Source of the DNA: Chrysogorgia sp. JL179-B06
Taxonomy: Eukaryota; Cnidaria; Anthozoa; Scleralcyonacea; Chrysogorgiidae
NCBI GenBank assembly: GCA_035772405.1
Contig: JAYKKM010000034.1
Location: 124,001 to 188,000 of the forward strand
Direction: 5' to 3'
DNA length: 64,000 nucleotides
Shown here: piece after piece, positions 11,266 to 23,208 of the stretch
How the letters are laid out: every line of letters starts with the position of its first letter
Numbering within the stretch: the first letter of the stretch is position 1
The notes under the pieces: generated by a model
Seen by the model: only the letters and a program-made list of their open reading frames with translations
The model's database searches: none
What the model was told of the DNA's origin: nothing
Translations under genes and position numbers: made by a program

Positions 11266-13170
11266 TCATTCTAAGGTATGAGTAGCGATTTTGTGTTCAA
11301 AGTATGACAGGGTCTTGCTCTCCCTAATTTCTGTGGGCAAAGAGTTCCATATAGATGCCCCATCATACATGAAACTCTTTTTCATGTTATTGGTACGCGG
11401 TTTTGGCAAACAGAGAGCCTTTGAAATATTTCTAAGATTGTAATTTGATTTTTCTTTCTTATAAGTAAAGTATTTTGTGAGACTCTTTGGTCCCATGTTA
11501 TTTAAAACTTTGAACATGATCTTAGCTTTTGATTTTTTTCTTTGCATTTGAAGAGGTTGCCACCCTAGTGCATTTAATGCAATTTTGTGGTCTACATCAT
11601 TGCTCATATTTCCTATAATTCTAGCCGCTCTGTTGTGGAGCTTCTGTAAACGCGTTGATTGAGTCGCACCAAATACATCCCATACTTCACAACAATAGTT
11701 AAAATATGGTTGAACAAGGGCATTGTAGATGGCGAGAAGAGTGTCTTTGTCAACAAATTCTCGTACATGTCGGAGAGCACCTAATCCTGATGTGATTTTC
11801 TTGCAGATATGCCCAGTATTACTTTTCCACGACAAATGTTGGTCAACAGTCACTCCTAGAGCTTTGCTTTCAAACACTTGTTTAATCGGTATATTTTCTA
11901 TACTGACATTTGGTTGTGAGTTAGAGACATTGTTAATCATTGGTTTAGAGCCGATTAACATAAACTCCGTTTTTGCTACATTCAGACTAAGTTTGTTAGC
12001 TATTAACCATTTCCTTAGATTCTCTAAGTCAGAATTCATTGCAATCTCGACATCATTTATTGTCTCACCAGAGGCTGTTAAGTTTGTGTCATCAGCAAAC
12101 AATCGTGGTTTAGTTTCATTTAGGCATTCAGTTAAATCGTTTATGTATATTAAAAAGAATAGTGGCCCCAAGATCGAGCCCTGAGGAACACCACATTTAA
12201 TTTTGCGCCCTGATGAAACAATGCCATTTATTTGACATTTTTGGTTACGCTCCTCTAAATATGATTTCAATAGGGATAATGCTTTCCCTTTGATTCCATA
12301 TAGCTCTAATTTTTTTAGCAAAATTTGGTGATCAACTGTATCGAAAGCCTTTTTTAGGTCTATGAATACTACTAAAGTAGAATGAAATTTACGAAAACCA
12401 AACTGATGTTCCGAGAGAAGCTCATTTTCTGTCAAGTAGTCATATAATTGATTATAGAGGATCCGTTCCATAATTTTACTTATAGCTGGCAATACTGAAA
12501 TTGGCCTGTAGTTCCCAGGCAAGTTCCGCTGGCCATTTTTATAAAGTGGTGTTACTCTAGCTATTTTCCATGCATTTGGAAAAGAACATAGTGTAATAGC
12601 CTGATTAAAGATGAATGTCAATGAATCTGAGATAATTGGTGATGCAATCTTGAGAATTTTATTAGAAATTTTATCAATGCCAGTAGCTTTAGCACTGCAA
12701 AGGCCATGAAGTAGCTGATAAAGTTTGTCAGTTGTTATTGGCTTGAATACACTGAATTCTGACTCCGAACTCTTAATATGGTCCTGAAAGTTGTGATTTG
12801 AAGTATTAATTTTACTAGCTAAATCAGGGCCTATATCAGTAAAGAAATTGTTAAAGCCGTCTGCAATGTCTTTAGTGTTTGTCAGTTTATTTCCATTTAT
12901 AATAAGTTCATTTATTATTGTTGGTTTATTTTTTCGGCCTAGTAAGCTATTTATTGTTTTCCAAGCTTCTTTAGGATTGAACTTTTGACCAGCAATTCTC
13001 TTGGAGTAATACTCTTTTTTAGCATTTCTTAGTTCAATATTTACTTTGTTTCTGGCATTTTTATAATTTATCCAATCCGTTTCTAGGTTTGTGATAATGG
13101 CTTTTCTTTTTAATTTATCCCTCGTGTTTATAAGAATTTTAACATTGCTCGTAATCCAAGGGAGTTTTTT
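11266..13170 (-). pseudogene. Non-LTR reverse transcriptase domain
   Basis: It is in the same frame as the endonuclease piece but follows an in-frame stop at 13171-13173; the reading then stays open to 11266. RT motifs: fingers NYRPISVLPAISKIMER, motif A FIDLKKAFDTVDH, motif B GVPQGSILGPLFFLIYINDL, motif C LFADDTNL. Compared with the family, about 20 residues appear to be missing between GFRKFHST and motif A, an internal deletion. The C-terminal tail with SIWNSLPTEIR is typical of these elements. Inactive because of the stop, the deletion and 5' truncation. Confidence 0.85.
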
Positions 13171-13881
13171 TTATTTTACTTTTTTTTGTTGAAGTGGTGC
13201 ATGCTTATCTAAAATTTCAAAGAATAATTGTTTCCAGATTTCCCACATAGTATCTGGATTATTGCCGAAAAAGTAGACATATTCCCAATGTTGATTTAGT
13301 AATTCATCAATGAATTTTTGATTATCAAAGTTTTTCATGTTCCTAATCTCAACAATATTTTCTTGTTTTTTTTGAGCAGTATATATTTTCCGAATTCCAA
13401 ATACCAAGCTATGATCGCTCATTCCTGTATAGATAACCCCAGAATCAGAGATTTTCTCTGGTTTATTTGTAATTATGTGGTCAATGAGAGTAGATGTTGT
13501 CATGGTTACTCGAGTAGCTTCATCAATTAATTGAGATAATTGGTATACCTCAAGTAATGATTTTAATTTTTTGGTTGGTGCATCAGAGACTGTTTTTAGC
13601 ATGTCGCAATTTAAATCACCAATAATGTATGTTTCCTTGTCTTCGTCATCCATAGCTTTGATCAAATTTTCAAATTTATCAAATAATTCAGCTGGTGTGT
13701 TTGGCGGTCTGTAGACCGTTGTGACAAGAAATGGACGACTATGTGGTTTGTTAATCTCTATACAAACAGCCTCTAATTCAGGGGGAATTAGATCTGACCT
13801 AATGTTATAATTAATGGAGCTACGTAGGTAGATACAGACACCACCCCCATTTCTTTTACGGTCATTTCTGACAATATCATA
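13171..13881 (-). pseudogene. AP-type endonuclease domain of the retrotransposon, truncated
   Basis: Visible blocks: GGGVCIYLRSSINY, VTTVYRPPNT, YIIGDLNCDML (catalytic D-N), STLIDHIITN and TGMSDHSLVFGI (catalytic SDH). The first catalytic Asn/Glu region is absent because the insertion is 5'-truncated. The few codons before it are TIR sequence read through by chance. It ends in a premature TAA before the linker to the reverse transcriptase. Confidence 0.8.
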
Positions 13882-13936
13882 ACGCTCCTTTGGGGGAGGT
13901 ACGAGCACAAAGTACGCGGCTGCTTTCGCAGGCTAG
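13882..13936. repeat. Outer part of the right TIR of the helicase-bearing transposon
   Basis: Inverse of 4187-4240 with one or two changes, displaced from the inner TIR (10396-10527) by the retrotransposon. It is followed by the target duplication AAGTGCG at 13937-13943. Confidence 0.85.
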
Positions 13937-13950
13937 AAGTGCGCATGGGG

Positions 13951-13952
13951 CC

Positions 13953-13987
<35 letters not shown>

Positions 13988-14210
13988 ATTCTGTCAAGGA
14001 ACCTGCCTGTCTCAAAGTTTAAAAACATTAGATAATTCAATCACGATAAAAACTTTTTTTAAAACTTTATTTTCAACGTTTCGGGGTCCAGCCCCTTTGT
14101 CAAGAAACACGAGTTTACAAGTTTTGCTTGTAAACTCGTGTTTCTTGACAAAGGGGCTGGACCCAGAAACGTTGAAAATAAAGTTTTTTAAAAAGTTTTT
14201 ATCGTGATTG

Positions 14211-14252
<42 letters not shown>
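13951..14252. repeat. TA-flanked perfect hairpin (about 82-88-bp arms)
   Basis: Arms 14034-14115 and 14127-14214 are inverted copies, each carrying CAACGTTTC and CCAGCCCCTTTGTC-type strings. The loop is about 11 bases and TA tracts (13951-13987, 14213-14252) lie on both sides. Each arm resembles a Penelope-type 3' end (GAAACGTTGAAAATAAAG). It looks like two tail-to-tail ends or a foldback MITE. Confidence 0.7.
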
Positions 14253-14254
<2 letters not shown>

Positions 14255-14820
14255 AAAGGATTTGTGGTGAAGGAGAATTTCGATTGTTGGAATACATACA
14301 TTTTAAGACCAAACCGGGACCAGTTGCGAAAAATGCAACTTCAAGGCCTTCCGGCTGGAATTGAACCCGTAGTAAGATAAGAATCGGAGAGGAAAGGCAG
14401 AATTTTGATATTTAATAACTGTCCAGCGAATATGTTTCCTACGCTAATATTAAATGGCAAAGGTTAGAATCCTTCCCACATGTCTGTGATGCCACAGTAC
14501 TCCTTAGGTGGTCACTCCAATTTGGCCGCTGTTGGCTTCATTTTTGTAACAACAGAAGCTCTATCAAGTTCTATTTTTGAGATCAGTGGCAGAACCCGGT
14601 TACATTCACGCGCGCATCACGCGGCGATTAGCAAAATAAGCGCTTGGCTACTATCCAGTCGTCCATTTATTTATTTACTTATTTATTTATTCATCTGCTT
14701 TGTAATTTCCATACTTATTTGTATTTTTTGTTATATCATGTGTGAGATTGGCGAAGTGTTACTAAAATCGTCTCTCACGCTACAAGGAAAAATAGAGCAA
14801 TTATATTATAACAATAATAA
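14253..14820. other. Unassigned sequence
   Basis: No convincing coding or repeat structure. A 198-codon ORF at 14480-15076 has low-complexity hydrophobic stretches and runs into a palindromic MITE, so it is not accepted as a gene. Confidence 0.4.
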
Positions 14821-14960
14821 CAATTATTGGATGAGGCTGAGCATGATATCAAGAATCATCCAGACCGAGGACAATGTTATCTGCCGAAGCCGAAGGCGGA
14901 TAACATTGACCGAGGTCTGGATAATTCTTGATATCATGCATAAGCCGAATCCAATAATTG
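14821..14960. mobile_element. Palindromic foldback element, copy 1
   Basis: It begins CAATTATTGG and ends CCAATAATTG. The two halves are inverted copies through a centre near 14890 (GATATCAAGAAT / ATTCTTGATATC, AATGTTAT / ATAACATT). A related copy lies at 15641-15786. Non-coding. Confidence 0.75.
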
Positions 14961-15640
14961 TTTTATTATACATTGTTCAAAATAGTCTTACTAAAAATAT
15001 ACAAACAAATCTACTACAAGCCATTTTTTATTTTGTAATTTTCGCGCGCTTAGTATTTTTGGTATTTGGTATTTAATAAGATCCCCAGTTAGCTATAATG
15101 CTAGTTTACACGAGGTCTATGCTATGGTAAGTTATATAATATATATAAAGTAATAAAAAGTTACAATGCCATACAATATAAAATGCAGTCTTAACAATCG
15201 TTAATACTTAATTATATGTTAAATAAACCATGCTATCTGCCTACGGAGAGCAGATTTAAAAGCGTCTTTCAATACTATGTTTTTTGTCTCTACACTTAAA
15301 TTGTTCCAAATATCTATTCCTCTTGTTATGAACGTCATCAGCGTTCAATAATTTTTATTTTGGACACCTCCGGGCTCCGTCCAATAATTCACGTTATTAT
15401 TTATTTAAAATAATTCGTGATCGCTGATTGGCTAACAGCCAACGGTGAAATCGTCATATCAACTCATTGCCCTACCAAATATGGAGTTGTGACATCAACC
15501 GTGCAATATGACAAAATATTATTGCACGATTGACGTCACCTGGTGCAATATGAAAAACTAATATTGCACGCTATGACGTTTTTCCAACGATGCAGTTGTT
15601 AAATAGTTGATCAAGTTAATCTTTTAAATAATTAATAAAA
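14961..15640. other. MITE-rich sequence without genes
   Basis: It contains short inverted segments such as GTGCAATATGACAAAATATTATTGCAC near 15500 and GTCCAATAATTCACG near 15400, typical of degenerate foldback elements. No coding signal. Confidence 0.45.
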
Positions 15641-15786
15641 CAATTATTGAATTCGGTTTTCGCATGATATGAAGAATTATCAAGGCCTCAGTTTGTGTTA
15701 TCCGCCTCAGCCTTCGGCATCGGCAAATAACACAAACTTCGGCCTTGATAATTCTTCATATCATGGTCAACCTCATTCAATAATTG
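15641..15786. mobile_element. Palindromic foldback element, copy 2
   Basis: CAATTATTGA at the left and TCAATAATTG at the right, with inverted arms (GATATGAAGAATTATCAAGGCC and its inverse) around a centre near 15713. Same family as 14821-14960 by end sequence and internal motif. Confidence 0.75.
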
Positions 15787-15917
15787 ATAAGTATTCGACG
15801 GAAATGACGTCGCGCCTGCCGGACATTGAGAATTCACTGGAGTATGTTGACCAATAAGAAACGAGAATGAAGTTTGAATGTATAATAATCACAATTATTG
15901 GGGGGGGGGGGTCTCAC

Positions 15918-16091
15918 CTTCGTAATATCCAAGGTTCTTTCGTAGCAGTTAAGCCATATAGTAGTTTACTCCTTTCGGAAGCGACGATTTCGTTTTGATA
16001 TTTTTTAAACAGCCTGTCCCATTCCTCGTATCCAGTGTTAGCTATCCCATAATAATAGATAAGTGATTTCAAATCAACATCAAGCTTCGTC
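15918..16091 (-). CDS. Exon of an aminopeptidase N-like (M1) host gene, ERAP1-like C-terminal domain
   Basis: Reading on minus gives DLKSLIYYYGIANTG, EEWDRLFKKYQNE, ASERSKLLYGLTATKEPWIL, a block diagnostic for the C-terminal helical domain of M1 zinc aminopeptidases. The acceptor is CCAACAG before 16091 and the donor GTGAGA follows 15918. It is the most C-terminal exon recognised here. The remaining C-terminal exons were not found below 15900, where the sequence is mobile DNA. These enzymes remove N-terminal residues from peptides, usually as membrane ectoenzymes. The catalytic HExxH exon is outside the window. Confidence 0.85.
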
Positions 16092-16309
16092 CTGTTGGCA
16101 TTTGAAAAAGGAGAATCAATGTAAGTGACCTTCTTGCGCTTAATAGAACACATTTACACGGGTCTCAGATTCCTCAGAATAACACAAGGCCACTTTTAAG
16201 GATTTTTCTGTGGGGAGTCGTTCACGAAAAGGGATCTTCGTAGCAAAACATATTGGCTTACTGTGCTTTTCTATGGTAGCTTTTTCTATATGCACAATTT
16301 GGGGAAGAA

Positions 16310-16432
16310 TTATCATTTATAGACCCGGAGCGAGGGGAATTCGACGAAATATTTACCAGGGAGGGATGATATATCATCCCGAGGGGTAATATTTCGACGA
16401 ATTCCCCGAGCGGAGGGTCTATAAATGATATA
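16310..16432. repeat. Palindromic foldback element in host intron
   Basis: Arms ATATCATTTATAGACCC..GGGGAATTCGACGAAATATT and their inverse surround a GATGATATATCATC centre. Related GAGGGGAATTC strings recur at 16573-16610. Confidence 0.7.
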
Positions 16433-16784
16433 TTATACCGAAACAATATCGGATGCTGTCCTGAAACGTCTGGAAACGTCTTGTTGTTCCTCCATTGTTT
16501 CGTGTTATTTTGTTTTCGCGCGTGGTATTTGGTTTCGCGCGTGATACTCGAGTCGAATACACCTCCACAGAGGGGAATTCACTATTATACCACGCCAAAG
16601 AGGGGAATTCCAGTTTAAATTGATTGCTCACGTGGTATAAATCTAGCTCTTTGATTGGACAATTTATAGTTGAGGTATAATATCACCTAATTATATACCT
16701 TATGATATATATAGGCCTAAATTCTGTTAAATACTTTTCCAGCAAATAAGAAAATATGGTATATAAAGAATGTCAAAATCTTAC
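16433..16784. other. Intronic sequence
   Basis: No gene. It carries extra GAGGGGAATTC and TATACCACG strings, presumably decayed ends of foldback elements. Confidence 0.5.
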
Positions 16785-16880
16785 CCATTCAAGTAGTCTT
16801 TGAATAGCCTTGTGACATTTTTCTTGCATTCTGGATGGCCATAGGAACATGCAGAACTTAAAATAAGACTTCTTATGTAT
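16785..16880 (-). CDS. Exon of the aminopeptidase N-like host gene
   Basis: 96 bp. Minus reading: YIRSLILSSACSYGHPEC, KKNVTRLFKDYLN. The conserved SxACSxGxxEC block is found in the C-terminal domain of M1 aminopeptidases. It is bounded by TTATTTCAG (acceptor) and GTAAGA (donor). It lies upstream of the 15918-16091 exon in gene order, with a 0.7-kb intron between them. Confidence 0.85.
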
Positions 16881-16928
16881 CTGAAATAATATAATAGTTT
16901 AAGATTTAGAATGATAGCATTATCCATC

Positions 16929-17075
16929 ATGGCGTTCAAATGGTCACATTGAATTTTGACATTATAAACGCGCCATATGATTACCGTATGTTATTTTAAT
17001 ATTACAAGGCTATATGATCGCCTCAACTTGATACGTGGTTTATATTCTACATTCTATTTATTTGATCCCTGCCTC
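16929..17075 (+). repeat. Dispersed repeat, copy A
   Basis: About 140 bp starting ATGGCGTTCAAATGGTCA and containing AACGCGCCATATGATTACCGTA. A diverged copy lies at 61468-61606. Both are followed by sequence resembling CCTCGTACC-type MULE ends. Confidence 0.75.
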
Positions 17076-17559
17076 GTACCTGGCGTCTCAATCCTTTTAC
17101 GCGCGCATGGCAAGACGGAGGAGCGGGGCGAGCGAGGCGCGAAGGGGCTGTTGGGAAGGCGGAGGAGCGGGGAACGCCTGGCCTGGTTATCCTCTCACCT
17201 GAGATTCACGATTATCCTTAATTTTGAAATCGCTCAGAATTAAGGATAATCGTGAATTCAATGTTAGAACCCAACCCCAACACAATAAAGATCCTAACCC
17301 TCCTAATATGTTTTCTAACCCTAACCCTAACCCCCACCTCTAGTTTCAACCAAACCCTAATACCAACCCTAGTACTAACTGCCTAATACTAACGGACTAA
17401 CCTGTACTAACATAAACCTTAATGTGTTCCATATATATACTGATGTACTGAATGTGAGAGATTGGAGTAGACAGACGATACATGGATGATCATCATCAAG
17501 CTCCGGATAACCTGTAACATCAATAGCACAGTGGACTCATTTCACACCCAGAATCATTT
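17076..17559. other. GC-rich MITE remnant and CCCTAA-like short repeats
   Basis: 17076-17200 resembles one end of the CCTCGTACCYAGGCG family. 17235-17405 holds degenerate CCCTAACCCTAAC and AATACTAACC strings similar to the array at 60220-60375. No gene seen. Confidence 0.5.
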
Positions 17560-20500
17560 AGAATAATGTTGAGGATGAAACTCTACGCGGGAATAAGGCT
17601 GAGGATGAAACTCTACGAGGGAATAAGGCTGAGGATGAAACTCTAGACAGGAATAAGGCTGAGGATGAAACTCTAGACAGGAATAAGGCTGAGGGTGAAA
17701 CTCTAGACAGGAATAAGGCTAAGGATGAAACTCTACGAGGGAATAAGGCTGAGGATGAAACTCTAGGCGGGAATAAGGCTGAGGATGAAACTCTAGACAG
17801 GAATAAGGCTGAGGATGAAACTCTAGGCGGAAATAAGGCTAAGGATGAAACTCTAGACAGGGAGTTACAGTGAAACTCTAGACGGGAATACAACTGAGGA
17901 TGAAACTCTAGACAGGAATAAGGCTGAGGATGAAACTCTAGACAGGAATAAGGCTGAGGGTGAAACTCTAGACAGGAATAAGGCTGAGGATGAAACTCTA
18001 GAGGGAATAAGGCTGAGGATGAAACTCTAGACAGGAATAAGGCTGAGGATGAAACTCTAGACGGGAATACAACTGAGGATGAAACTCTAGACAGGAATAA
18101 GGCTGAGGATGAAACTCTAGACAGGAATAAGGCTGAGGGTGAAACTCTAGACAGGAATAAGGCTGAGGATGAAACTCTAGACAGGAATAAGGCTGAGGAT
18201 GAAACTCTAGACGGGAATAAGGCTGAGGATGAAACTCCAGACAGGAATAAGACTGAGGATGAAACTCCAGACAGGAATAAGGCTGAGGATGAAACTCTAG
18301 ACGGGAATAAGGCTGAGGATGAAACTCTAGACAGGAATAAGGCTGAGGAGGAAACTCTAGACAGGAATAAGGCTGAGGATGAAACTCTAGACGGGAATAA
18401 GGCTGAGGATGAAACTCTAGACGGGAATAAGGCTGAGGATGAAACTCTAGACAGGAATAAGGCTGAGGATGAAACTCTAGACGGGAATAAGGCTGAGGAT
18501 GAAACTCCAGACAGGAATAAGACTGAGGATGAAACTCCAGACAGGAATAAGGCTGAGGATGAAACTCTAGACGGGAATAAGGCTGAGGATGAAACTCTAG
18601 ACAGGAATAAGGCTGAGGAGGAAACTCTAGACAGGAATAAGGCTGAGGATGAAACTCTAGACGGGAATAAGGCTGAGGATGAAACTCTAGACGGGAATAA
18701 GGCTGAGGATGAAACTCTAGACAGGAATAAGGCTGAGGAGGAAACTCTAGACAGGAATAAGGCTGAGGATGAAACTCTAGGCAGGAATAAGGCTGAGGAT
18801 GAAACTCCAGACAGGAATAAGGCTGAGGATGAAACTCTAGACAGGAATAAGGCTGAGGATGAAACTCCAGACAGGAATAAGGCTGAGGATGAAACTCTAG
18901 ACAGGAATAAGGCTGAGGATGAAACTCTAGACGGAAATAAGGCTGAGGATGAAACTCTAGACGAGAATAAGGCTGAGGATGAAACTCTAGACAGGAATAA
19001 GGCTAAGGATGAAACTCTAGGCGGAAATAAGGCTAAGGATTCAACTCTAGACAGGGAGTTACAGTGAAACTCTAGACGGGAATACAACTGGGGATGAAAC
19101 TCTAGACGGGAATAAGGCTGAGGATGAAACTCTAGACAGGAATAAGACTGAGGATGAAACTCTAGACAGGAATAAGGCTGAGGATGAAACTCCAGACAGG
19201 AATAAGGCTGAGGATGAAACTCTAGACAGGAATAAGGCTGAGGATGAAACTCTAGACAAGGATTACAGTGAAACTCTAGGCGGGAATAAGGCTGAGGATG
19301 AGACTCTAGACAGGAATTAATAAGGCTGAGGATGAAACTCTAGACAGGAATAAGGCTGAGGATGAAACTCTAGACACGGATTACAGTGAAACTCTAGGCG
19401 GCAATAAGGCTGGAGATGAAACTCTAGGAGGGAATAAGGCAAAGGATCAAACTCTGGGCTGGAATAAGGCTGAGGATGAAACTCTAGACGGGAATAAGGC
19501 TGGGGATGAAACTCTAAAGGGGAATAAGGCTGAGGATGAAACTCTAGACAGGAATAAGGCTGAGGATGAAACTCTAGACAAGGATTACAGTGAAACTCTA
19601 GGCGGGAATAAGGCTGGAGATGAAACTCTAGGAGGGAATAAGGCAAAGGATCAAACTCTAGGCGGGAATAAGGCTGAGGATGAAACTCTAGACGGGAATA
19701 AGGGTGGGGATGAAACTCTAGACGGGAATAAGGCTGAGGATGAAACTCTTGGCGGGAATAAGGCTGAGGATGAAACTCTAGATGGGAATCAGACTGAGGA
19801 TGAAACTCTAGGCGAGAATAAGGCTAAGGATGAAACTCTAGACAAGAATAAGGCTGAGGATGAAACTCTAGATGGGAATAAGACTGAGGATGAAACTCTA
19901 GGCGAGAATAAGGCTGAGGATGAAACTCTAGATGGGAATAAGACTGAGGATGAAACTCTAGGCGAGAATAAGGCTGAGGATGAAACTCTAGATGGGAATA
20001 AGACTGAGGATGAAACTCTAGATGGGAATAAGACTGAGGATGAAACTCTAGGCGAGAATAAGGCTGAGGATGAAACTCTAGACAAGAATAAGGCTGAGGA
20101 TGAAACTCTAGACAGGAATAAGGCTGAGGATGAAACTCTAGGCGGAAATAAGGCTAAGGATGAAACTCTAGACAGGGAGTTACAGTGAAACTCTAGACGG
20201 GAATACAACTGAGGATGAAACTATAGACAGGAATAAGGCTGAGGATGAAACTCTAGACGAGAATAAGGCTGAGGATGAAACTCTAGACAAGAATAAGGCT
20301 GAGGATGAAACTCTAGATGGGAATCAGACTGAGGATGAAACTCTAGGAGGGAATAAGGCTGAGGATGAAACTCTAGGCGGGAATAAGGCTGAGGATGAAA
20401 CTCTAAACGGGAATAAGCCTGAGGATGAAACTCTAAACGGGAATAAGCCTGAGGATTAAACTCTAGGCAGGAATAAGGCTGAGGATGAAACTCTAGACAG

Positions 20501-22331
20501 GAATAAGGCTGAGGATGAAACTCTAGACGGAAATAAGGCTGAGGATGAAACTCTAGACGAGAATAAGGCTGAGGATGAAACTCTAGACAGGAATAAGGCT
20601 AAGGATGAAACTCTAGGCGGAAATAAGGCTAAGGATTCAACTCTAGACAGGGAGTTACAGTGAAACTCTAGACGGGAATACAACTGAGGATGAAACTCTA
20701 GACAGGAATAAGGCTGAGGATGAAACTCTAGACGAGAATTAGGCTGAGGATGAAACTCTAGACAAGAATAAGGCTGAGGATGAAACTCTAGATGGGAATC
20801 AGACTGAGGATGAAACTCTAGGAGGGAATAAGGCTGAGGATGAAACTCTAGATGGGAATCAGACTGAGGATGAAACTCTAGGAGGGAATAAGGCTGAGGA
20901 TAAAACTCTAGGCGGGAATAAGGCTGAGGATGAAACTCTAAACGGGAATAAGCCTGAGGATGAAACTCTAAACGGGAATAAGCCTGAGGATTAAACTCTA
21001 GGCAGGAATAAGGCTGAGGATGAAACTCTAGACAGGAATAAGGCTGAGGATGAAATTCTAGACGGAAATAAGGCTGAGGATGAAACTCTAGACAAGAATA
21101 AGGCTGAGGATGAAACTCTAGACAAGAATAAGGCTGAGGATGAAACTCTAGACGAGAATAAGGCTAAGGATGAAACTCTAGACAAGAATAAGACTGAGGA
21201 TGAAACTCTAGACGAGAATAAGGCTAAGGATAAAACTCTAGATGGGAATAAGGCTGAGGATGAAACTCTAGACAGGAATAAGGCTGAGGATGAAACTCTA
21301 GACAAGAATAAGGCTGAAGATGAAACTCTAGACAAGAATAAGGCTGAGGATGAAACTGTAGACAGGAATAAGGCTGAGGATGAAAATCTAGACGAGAATA
21401 AGGCTGAGGATGAAACTCTAGACAAGAATAAGGCTGAGGATGAAACTCTAGACAAGAATAAGGCTGAGGATGAAACTCTAGATGGGAATCAGACTGAGGA
21501 TGAAACTCTAGGAGGGAATAAGGCTGAGGATGAAACTCTAGACGGGAATAAGGCTGAGGATGAAACTCTAGACGAGAATAAGGCTGAGGATGAAACTCCA
21601 GACAGGAATAAGGCTGAGGATGAAACTCTAGACAGGAATAAGGCTGAGGATGAAACTCTAGATAAGAATAAGACTGAGGATGAAACTCTAGACGAGAATA
21701 AGGCTAAGGATGAAACTCTAGGCGAGAATAAGGCTGATGATGAAACTCTATGCGGGAATAAGGCTGAGGATGAAACTCTAGACAAGAATAAGGCTGAGGA
21801 TGAAACTCTAGACAGGAATAAGGCTGAGGATGAAACTCTAGACGAGAATAAGGCTGAGGATGAAACTCTAGACAGGGGGTTACAGTGAAACTCTAGACGG
21901 GAATACAACTGAGGATGAAACTCTAGGCGAGAATAAGGCTGAGGATGAAACTCTAGGCGAGAATAAGGCTGATGATGAAACTCTAGGCGGGAATAAGGCT
22001 GAGGATGAAACTCTAGACAAGAATAAGGCTGAGGATGAAACTCTAGACAGGAATAAGGCTGAGGATGAAACTCTAGACGAGAATAAGGCTGAGGATGAAA
22101 CTCTAGACAGGGGGTTACAGTGAAACTCTAGACGGGAATACAACTGAGGATGAAATTCTAGGCGAGAATGAGGCTGATGATGAAACTCTAGGCGGGAATA
22201 AGACTGAAGATGAAACTCTAGACGAGAATAAGGCTAAGGATGAAACTCTAGACGAGAATAAGGCTAAGGATGAAACTCTAGATGGGAATAAGGCTGAGGA
22301 TGAAACTCTAGACAGGAATAAGGCTGAGGAT
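17560..22331. repeat. 30-bp minisatellite, left block (about 160 units)
   Basis: The unit has the form GAGGATGAAACTCTAGACAG followed by GAATAAGGCT, with variants at the GACAG/GACGG/GGCGG/GATGG position. Longer interruptions containing GGAGTTACAGTGAAACTC recur, showing higher-order duplication. The unit length is a multiple of three, giving long open frames on minus (such as 17558-19087) with a 10-residue period. These change frame at every odd-length variant and are not accepted as genes. The array is split by Polinton 1 and resumes in phase at 40692. Confidence 0.97.
22326..22331. repeat. Polinton 1 target-site duplication GAGGAT, left
   Basis: Six bases of the minisatellite unit, repeated at 40692-40697. 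Removing the element and one copy restores a normal 30-bp unit. Confidence 0.95.
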
Positions 22332-22606
22332 AGTAGTATAGTAAGTGGGGCTGCGGGCCCAGTCAACGCCAACCGTAATATAAACGCCAAAACATCACCA
22401 AATTTGTGTCGAGCCACAATTCGGCAATGTTTTGGTACTCACGTTTTATAATCGACGTTGGTGAGCTCACAGCCTCACTCTCTGTGCTATTATGGTAATC
22501 GTTAGTCAATCTAAACACCCCTCCCACGTTTTCTACTCAGTTGATGCCGAATATTAAAAAAATCACAACTTTCGCTAAACTTTACGCTACTTTAGCCATA
22601 TTTAAA

Positions 22607-22815
22607 AAAATAGTCGTTTCAACATTTTCACAAATTTGTCGAATCGCGTTTAAAAAATAGTCGTCTCAACATTTTCACAAATTTGTCAAATCATATTTAA
22701 AAAATAGAGAGCGCCGTTTCAATATTTTCACATTTTTGTCAAATCACATTTTCACAAATTTGTCAAATCACATTTAAAAATAGTCGTTTTAATATTTTCA
22801 CAAATTTATGTATCG
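22607..22815. repeat. Iteron-like tandem repeats in the left TIR
   Basis: Four to five imperfect units of about 40-60 bases share CACAAATTTGTC, AATCRCRTTTAAAAA and ATAGTCGT strings. The inverse set is at 40208-40416. ACAAATTTGT is itself palindromic. They may bind the replication or transcription machinery; no function is demonstrated. Confidence 0.65.
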
Positions 22816-22888
22816 TAAAAGTGTCTCACGCGTGATAAAATTGCCACCTGTTATGCAAATTAGGTTATTGCCACCTGTTAATAATAGA

Positions 22889-23161
22889 TTAGTCCGTTTG
22901 TTCACTAATTTCAGCGTTTGTCGCCTCTTTTCTAAAATGGTGATCGTACACATATTTTGACGTTGTGATTCCTCCCGACAACAAGCCCAGGAGAGGCACG
23001 TACGGCGTCACAATCGCGACAATGCTCTCAACGTCTTTCTTTAGTAACGGATCTTTTTGTAGTTCGTCATTTAGCTCGTCAGGATTCTCAATAGCGTTCA
23101 ACCCATCTAGTAAGCTAGCGAATTTGCTGATTAGCAAGTCGGTGAGAAAAGCGTTTGCGAT
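22889..23161 (-). pseudogene. 3' fragment of the TIR-spanning gene (left copy)
   Basis: Encodes the same C-terminal 80-90 residues as the complete gene at 39616-40134, with an F-to-L difference in the VPFLGLLSGG segment. The TIR ends at 23161, so the 5' half, including the start codon, is missing. It is not expected to make a protein by itself. Confidence 0.9.
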
Positions 23162-23208
23162 CTCGCACGCGTGGAGAGAGTGACCTTATGGGAATCACGT
23201 CGCAGTGT

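Larger units (their letters stand above)
22332..23161 (+). repeat. Polinton 1 left TIR (830 bp)
   Basis: Reverse complement of 39862-40691 with only a few substitutions (such as near 22990 and 23060) and no net indel, since coordinates sum to 63023 throughout. Its inner edge includes the 3' part of the gene that is complete only at the right end. Confidence 0.95.

Noticed and set aside
14480..15076. 198-codon plus ORF
   Set aside because: Hydrophobic low-complexity composition, crosses a palindromic MITE, no domain.
17270..17405. Telomere
   Set aside because: CCCTAA-like strings are short, degenerate and internal; no terminal array.
17558..19087. 509-codon minus ORF with SSALFLSRV repeats
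   Set aside because: It is a translation of the 30-bp minisatellite; frames shift at irregular units and no non-repeat sequence is included.
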